From Novosphingobium sp. (GTDB taxonomy: Bacteria > Pseudomonadota > Alphaproteobacteria > Sphingomonadales > Sphingomonadaceae): 7,039 nucleotides of DNA. Positions within the stretch are counted from its first letter, which is position 1. Every line of letters starts with the position of its first letter. Made by a program: the position numbers and the translations under genes. The notes under the pieces are model-generated. The model had not been told where the DNA came from. It ran no database searches and was given only the letters and a program-made list of their open reading frames with translations. Location: positions 1 to 7,039 of the forward strand of contig VFKS01000316.1 in NCBI GenBank assembly GCA_009885425.1, given 5' to 3'. Below, one piece after another: positions 1-7,039 of this stretch.

Positions 1-190
1 CGTCATGCAGACCAAGATCCTGCGCCAATACGATTGCGCAAAGCAGTGCCTGCCATTCGGCGTCGGTGCTAGTTCCCGTCCCCAAGTCGTCGAAGAATTG
101 CGGCTTACCACGAATCACGACAGCTGCTTCCATAGGGCCCGGGTTGGGGCGACAGCCACCATCAAAGAATACCTTAAGCCTGCGTCTCAT
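1..190 (-). CDS. RNase HI-like protein, N-terminal 63 residues (runs off the left edge)
   Basis: Translating the minus strand from the ATG at 188-190 gives 63 uninterrupted residues that continue past base 1. The start reads MRRRLKVFFDGGCRPNPGP, matching the first beta strand and the DG(S/A)C..NPGP signature of RNase H folds. D10 corresponds to the first catalytic carboxylate. The segment TSTDAEWQALLCAI (residues 40-53) matches the conserved 'N.AE..A...AL' helix, with E45 in the place of the second catalytic acid. Later catalytic aspartates fall outside the window. The family cleaves the RNA strand of RNA-DNA hybrids, and small RNase H-like proteins of this kind are also annotated as reverse-transcriptase-like. 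The usual Gly-rich stretch after NPGP is replaced by MEAAVV. The Shine-Dalgarno is weak (GGTGG at 196-200, 5 bases from ATG). The start is preferred because the next Met (20) would remove D10. The fold call is good; the true substrate is unknown. Confidence 0.8.
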   Translation of the reverse strand, partial: MRRRLKVFFDGGCRPNPGPMEAAVVIRGKPQFFDDLGTGTSTDAEWQALLCAIVLAQDLGLHD

Positions 191-376
191 GCCCGCCACC
201 GTGTCGCCCCGCGTAAGGAGTCGCGAAGCTTACAAAGGCCGGCCTCGGTCGGCGCTATACCCCTCCTAGACAGGACGCGTTACCTCATCTCAGGGCGGCT
301 TAACGAATGGCGACTATCGGACAATACTTGTGATCGGGCAAATGACGGCTTTGTCAGCGGAAGTCGATGTTGCTGT
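191..376. other. Gene-poor stretch, nothing recognisable
   Basis: No convincing coding frame, RNA gene or repeat is visible between the RNase H-like start and the GH1 relic. An AGGAGGGG string occurs on the minus strand near 265-272, but no start codon follows at a suitable distance. A plus-strand open frame across this region is antisense to the RNase H-like gene and shows no recognisable protein. The promoter of the RNase H-like gene should lie here, but I cannot identify a convincing -35/-10 pair. Confidence 0.5.
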
Positions 377-505
377 CCATTCGATTGATTAGCGATAGGC
401 GCCGAGACCGAGCTGCTTTACCAAATTGAGGTTGGTCGGCCACAGTTCAAAGCTGTTGCAGGCATCTAGCGAGGGCCCGCTGAACACGGTCGGCTTGACG
501 TTTTC
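377..505 (-). pseudogene. Relic of a glycoside hydrolase family 1 (beta-glucosidase-like) gene
   Basis: In one minus-strand frame, ENVKPTVFSGPSLDAC followed by NSFELWPTNLNLVKQLGLGAYR reads as the N-terminal region of a GH1 enzyme. In that family a 'WxxENVKPTVF..psgDAC(d/n)S' segment leads to 'dLdLvk.LGLnaYRFSIEWARIEP'. A TAA stop (389-391) sits exactly where the Phe/Leu of AYR(F/L)SIEW is expected. The same frame then resumes with S-I-E-W (377-388), so the stop looks like a later mutation inside an ancestral reading frame. Homology ends on both sides: the TIM-barrel start (GxATAxxQxEG) is missing upstream, and everything after SIEW, including both catalytic glutamates, is missing downstream. 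Codons within the relic are GC-rich at third positions, unlike the flanks. An ATG at 578-580 opens the frame and gives a 63-codon ORF (389-580), but its first 24 or so residues are not GH1-like. The family assignment is from memory of conserved motifs. A small novel protein is the less likely alternative. Confidence 0.6.
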
Positions 506-591
506 AGCAGACGATCCGCAACGTCCGGTTTTAGGGTCTGCGATGAGACAAACAGCCGTTGATATATCCACTGATCCCATGTCGCGTCGCG

Positions 592-614
592 CACAACACT
601 GGACGATTGTTGTG
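592..614. repeat. Perfect 7-bp inverted repeat downstream of czcD
   Basis: CACAACA (592-598) and TGTTGTG (608-614) are perfectly complementary across a 9-base loop, about 28 bases beyond the czcD stop codon. Its position suggests a transcript-end hairpin for the czc operon, but the stem is short and AT-containing and no T-run follows on the minus strand. It is therefore not a standard intrinsic terminator, and chance is possible. Confidence 0.3.
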
Positions 615-642
615 GTAGTCAGTGAACGCCTCTAGGTTAGCT

Positions 643-4727
<4,085 letters not shown>

Positions 4728-5963
4728 TCAATGGTCGTGGCTCGCGCCCGACTTTTCGACGTCGGCGCGAATGAGGAAGGCTCCCGTGGCGGCATAAGGC
4801 GTCCCGGGCTTGATGCCCGAGAGCACCTCGGTCCATTCGGGTGACTTGCGCCCAAGCCGGAGCATACGGACCTCGTAATCCTCACCGTAATTGGCGAACA
4901 CCACGTCGAAATCCCGGAAGCGCTGAATGGCCTGCGTCCGCACCGCCAGCGGCACGGTTACCGCGTTGATCGTCACCCGTCCGCGCAGGGCCATACCCGC
5001 CCGCAATCGCCCGCTGGGGTTGGGCAGCGCAGCGCGGATCAGCGCGGTTCCGGCCTCGGCATTGCCGTCGGGCAGATAGTCACCCAGCCGCACCTGAGCA
5101 ATTGCCGTCCCGTCCATCGTTTCGACTTGGACTGTCATACCGGGCTGGATCGCACCAAGGTCTTTGGGGAAGATGTTGAAGACCACCGTGGTCTGGGCGG
5201 GATCGGTGATAACGTAGAGCGCGCGGTCGAACGTCACGTCGCCGGGGTTGCCGTTGCGTTCGGCGATTACGCCGCTCGCGGTCGAATAGACCGGATAGAC
5301 TTGCAGGCTCTCGCTCGATTCGATCCGGGCCAGCAATTCGCCGCGCCGGACCCGATCACCAACCTTTTTGGTGACCGCGACGATCCGGCCTGGAAACTGA
5401 CCGCGGATTTCGGATCGCGCGCTGGTTGCGAGTTGCACCGTACCAAACAATTCGCGGGTCTCGCCAATTGTCGCAGGGCCAGCGGTTTCGATCACCACTC
5501 CGCCCGCTTTGGCGGCGGCTGCCGCAATCCGGGTGCGGCCTTCGGGGCTGGAATAGCGCCAGACATGACGTTTGCCATTCTCGACCGCGACTACCTCAAC
5601 ATCGAAGCTGTGCGGCTCCTCGACCACACCTTGCCCTGCGAGATAGTCCTTCTCAGGCTTGAACTGAAAGCTGTTGGCCTCGCCGTCGAGGCGCTTGAGC
5701 GTCACTGTCAATTGCACAGACTGGGGATCGACAGGTTTGTCGCCTTTGGTTGGATAGACGCGGAACTGCGGTTCCTGCCCGTCCTCGAAGATGGTCATCT
5801 CTACGGCAAAGTCACCGTCCTGCAGGAGCCGACCGTTGTGTGGTCCTTTGGCCGCTTCAGCGGGCCCGCCAGCTTCGGCCGCAGGCTTGGCGCTGCCACA
5901 CGCCGCCAACGGAGAGAGCAAGAACAACGCGCCAGCAGCGCGCGCGATAGCGAAGGGATTCAT
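4728..5963 (-). CDS. czcB: CzcB, periplasmic adaptor (membrane fusion) lipoprotein of metal efflux
   Basis: This 411-residue adaptor joins the CzcA pump to the CzcC channel. Residues 1-21 form a signal peptide ending in a lipobox (L19-A20-A21-C22), so the mature protein is probably anchored by lipidated C22. Residues about 41-137 form the extra N-terminal domain typical of HME-type adaptors, starting GPHNGRLLQDGDFAVEMTIF, which is absent from drug-efflux adaptors. The barrel-sandwich (lipoyl-like) halves follow: GQFPGRIVAVTKKVGDRVRRG (within 188-208) and VYSTASGVIAERNGNPGDV (225-243). The beta-barrel and membrane-proximal domains run to the end. The helical hairpin between the lipoyl halves is very short, as expected for CzcB-like adaptors. 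The C-terminus ends SHDH (H409, H411), a possible metal-touching tail. The ATG overlaps the czcC stop (ATGA), with AGGAG 8 bases upstream, supporting this start. Membership in the HME adaptor group is firm; ion specificity is not. Confidence 0.93.
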   Translation of the reverse strand: MNPFAIARAAGALFLLSPLAACGSAKPAAEAGGPAEAAKGPHNGRLLQDGDFAVEMTIFEDGQEPQFRVYPTKGDKPVDPQSVQLTVTLKRLDGEANSFQFKPEKDYLAGQGVVEEPHSFDVEVVAVENGKRHVWRYSSPEGRTRIAAAAAKAGGVVIETAGPATIGETRELFGTVQLATSARSEIRGQFPGRIVAVTKKVGDRVRRGELLARIESSESLQVYPVYSTASGVIAERNGNPGDVTFDRALYVITDPAQTTVVFNIFPKDLGAIQPGMTVQVETMDGTAIAQVRLGDYLPDGNAEAGTALIRAALPNPSGRLRAGMALRGRVTINAVTVPLAVRTQAIQRFRDFDVVFANYGEDYEVRMLRLGRKSPEWTEVLSGIKPGTPYAATGAFLIRADVEKSGASHDH

Positions 5964-7039
5964 AGGGTTGTCTCCTGCCGAGCCGGGGTATCAAACCGCC
6001 CGGTCAGCCGATCGATTTCGGTTTGCAGATCGCGAAACTGGGTGATGGCCTCAAGCCATTGCGCCTGGACCTCGATGATCGCGTCTGCTGCTGCTTCAAC
6101 ATCGCGGAAGCTGAAGCCGCCGCGGTTGTAGCCTTCGCGGACTTGCGCGAGCGTCTTGATCGCACGTGGCCACACTTCACGCATGATCGCATCGGCCCGC
6201 GCGAGTGCGGCTTCGGCTTCGGCGTTGAGCGTTTCGAGCCGCCGCAGCCGGTCCTGGCGGGCGGCTTGAGAGGTGAACTCGATCCGTTGCTGGTCGGCTT
6301 CGGCACGTGCGATCCCGCCCTGATTGCGGTCATTGCGGCCCAACGGGATAGTGATCCCGCCCACCAGCGCGACCGAGTTGGGACCACGCAGGTAACGGGC
6401 ACCGCCGTTGACCGAATAGTCCTGGGTGCTGCGGGTTCGCTCCAGCGTCACGATCGCGCCTGAACGCTGGGCCTCCGCCTTTGCCAGATCATCATCGGCC
6501 TGCGCCAGGACATTCATCTGCCGGGTCGGCCAGCCGATATTGCCGGTGATCTCCAGCGTTGCGCCATCGCCGCCCCAAAATGAAGCGAGCCGGTTCTTAG
6601 CCGCAGCCAGACGTGCCTTGGCATGGTCCAGATCGATTTTGGCCTGGGCAACGCGCGCTGCCGCCCGGGTTTCGACGAACAGCGGATCTTTGTAGCCGCG
6701 AACCCGGCGCAAAGCCTCGCGCTCGATTTCCATCTCTGTTTTCAGCCGAAATTCGCCCATCCGGACCACTTCGGTTGCGATGAACACATCGATAAAGGCG
6801 CGTTCGACCTGAGCCGCGAAATCGAGCCGCGCAACCCGTGCCGATGCTTCCGCCACGCCAATGTCGCCATCGGCTACGCCAACGCGCGCCGCGCGCTTTC
6901 CGCCGCGTTCGATTGTCTGGCCATAGGTCACCGTGACCTCAGCCTGATTATACACTCCGATCGGACCGGTCCCGAAGAAGTTCTCTTGCTGGACTGTGAC
7001 GGTCGGATTGGGTTTGACCCCGGCTTGGGCGCGTCCGGC
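5960..7039 (-). CDS. czcC: CzcC, outer-membrane efflux channel (N-terminus beyond the right edge)
   Basis: This TolC-like outer-membrane efflux protein forms the exit duct of the CzcCBA complex. The visible 359 residues reach the window edge with no start. A GTG at 6953-6955 could open a shorter frame, but conserved CzcC-type sequence continues upstream of it (AGVKPNPTVTVQQENFFGTG, then QTIERGGKR), so the gene must extend right. By comparison with family lengths of roughly 400-430 residues, the signal peptide and some 50-70 residues are missing. Two outer-membrane-efflux-protein repeats are visible. The first has long Ala/Arg/Glu-rich helices from about ARVGVADGDIGVAEA through AKARLAAAKNRLASFWGG. 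The second starts near DDDLAKAEAQRSGAIVTLE and closes with VREGYNRGGFSFRDVEAAAD and the final helix through IDRLTGRF. Its stop overlaps the czcB start. It is the first of the four genes in view; the operon promoter should lie upstream of it, off the right edge. Confidence 0.92.
   Translation of the reverse strand, partial: AGRAQAGVKPNPTVTVQQENFFGTGPIGVYNQAEVTVTYGQTIERGGKRAARVGVADGDIGVAEASARVARLDFAAQVERAFIDVFIATEVVRMGEFRLKTEMEIEREALRRVRGYKDPLFVETRAAARVAQAKIDLDHAKARLAAAKNRLASFWGGDGATLEITGNIGWPTRQMNVLAQADDDLAKAEAQRSGAIVTLERTRSTQDYSVNGGARYLRGPNSVALVGGITIPLGRNDRNQGGIARAEADQQRIEFTSQAARQDRLRRLETLNAEAEAALARADAIMREVWPRAIKTLAQVREGYNRGGFSFRDVEAAADAIIEVQAQWLEAITQFRDLQTEIDRLTGRFDTPARQETTL
5972..5976 (-). 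promoter_or_regulatory. Ribosome binding site of czcB
   Basis: AGGAG on the minus strand lies 8 bases before the czcB ATG, within the final codons of czcC. It supports the start at the ATGA stop-start overlap. Confidence 0.65.

Noticed and set aside
5..388. A 127-codon plus-strand open frame at the left edge
   Set aside because: It lies opposite the RNase H-like gene and the GH1 relic and has no recognisable domain.
499..527. Resemblance of the minus strand (GGATCGTCTGCTGAAAACG) to a Tn3-family inverted repeat (GGGGTCGTCTCAGAAAACG)
   Set aside because: The match needs mismatches and an indel, no partner repeat or transposase is present, and the GAAAACGTC part is explained as codons of the GH1 relic (E-N-V).
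469..618. A minus-strand open frame without ATG containing WDQWIYQRLFVSSQ
   Set aside because: It reads like plausible protein, but it has no start codon or known family, overlaps the GH1 relic out of frame, and shows no GC-rich third-position bias.
5127..6131. A 334-codon plus-strand open frame opposite czcB and the end of czcC
   Set aside because: It is antisense to two firmly identified genes, with no recognisable motif or ribosome site; a GC-rich shadow frame.
5960..6955. GTG at 6953-6955 as the czcC start
   Set aside because: Conserved outer-membrane efflux sequence continues in frame to the window edge, and a start here would remove the signal peptide.

Overview
The window is dominated by a tripartite heavy-metal efflux operon of the czc (cobalt-zinc-cadmium) type, read entirely from the minus strand in the order czcC - czcB - czcA - czcD. 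The base composition (about 62% G+C in a sampled stretch of czcD), the codon use and the protein sequences suggest an alphaproteobacterium. The partial RNase H protein at the left edge looks like those of sphingomonads and their relatives, but this is recognition from memory and was not searched. Nothing in the window shows whether it is chromosomal or plasmid-borne.

Right to left (the direction of transcription): czcC (5960-7039) enters from beyond the right edge and encodes the outer-membrane channel without its N-terminus. It overlaps czcB (4728-5963), the periplasmic adaptor lipoprotein, by 4 bases (ATGA). An 18-base gap with a Shine-Dalgarno sequence leads to czcA (1560-4709), the complete RND pump. 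czcA overlaps czcD (643-1563), a cation diffusion facilitator, again by ATGA. The operon promoter and any metal-sensing regulator are not here and should lie beyond the right edge.

The proteins form one pathway. CzcD is expected to move Zn/Co/Cd ions from cytoplasm to periplasm, and the CzcCBA complex to drive divalent cations out across the outer membrane using the proton gradient.

The left 640 bases differ. G+C is visibly lower (about 51% in the 100 bases at 541-640) and gene content is sparse. A short inverted repeat follows czcD. About 130 bases then encode a recognisable slice of a glycoside hydrolase family 1 protein, interrupted by a stop codon and lacking the rest of the gene, so it is read as a pseudogene relic. 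A stretch with nothing recognisable (191-376) follows. Finally the first 63 codons of an RNase HI-like protein run off the left edge. I see no new defence, mobile or RNA-based system. The window is a conventional metal-resistance operon next to a decayed, possibly rearranged flank.
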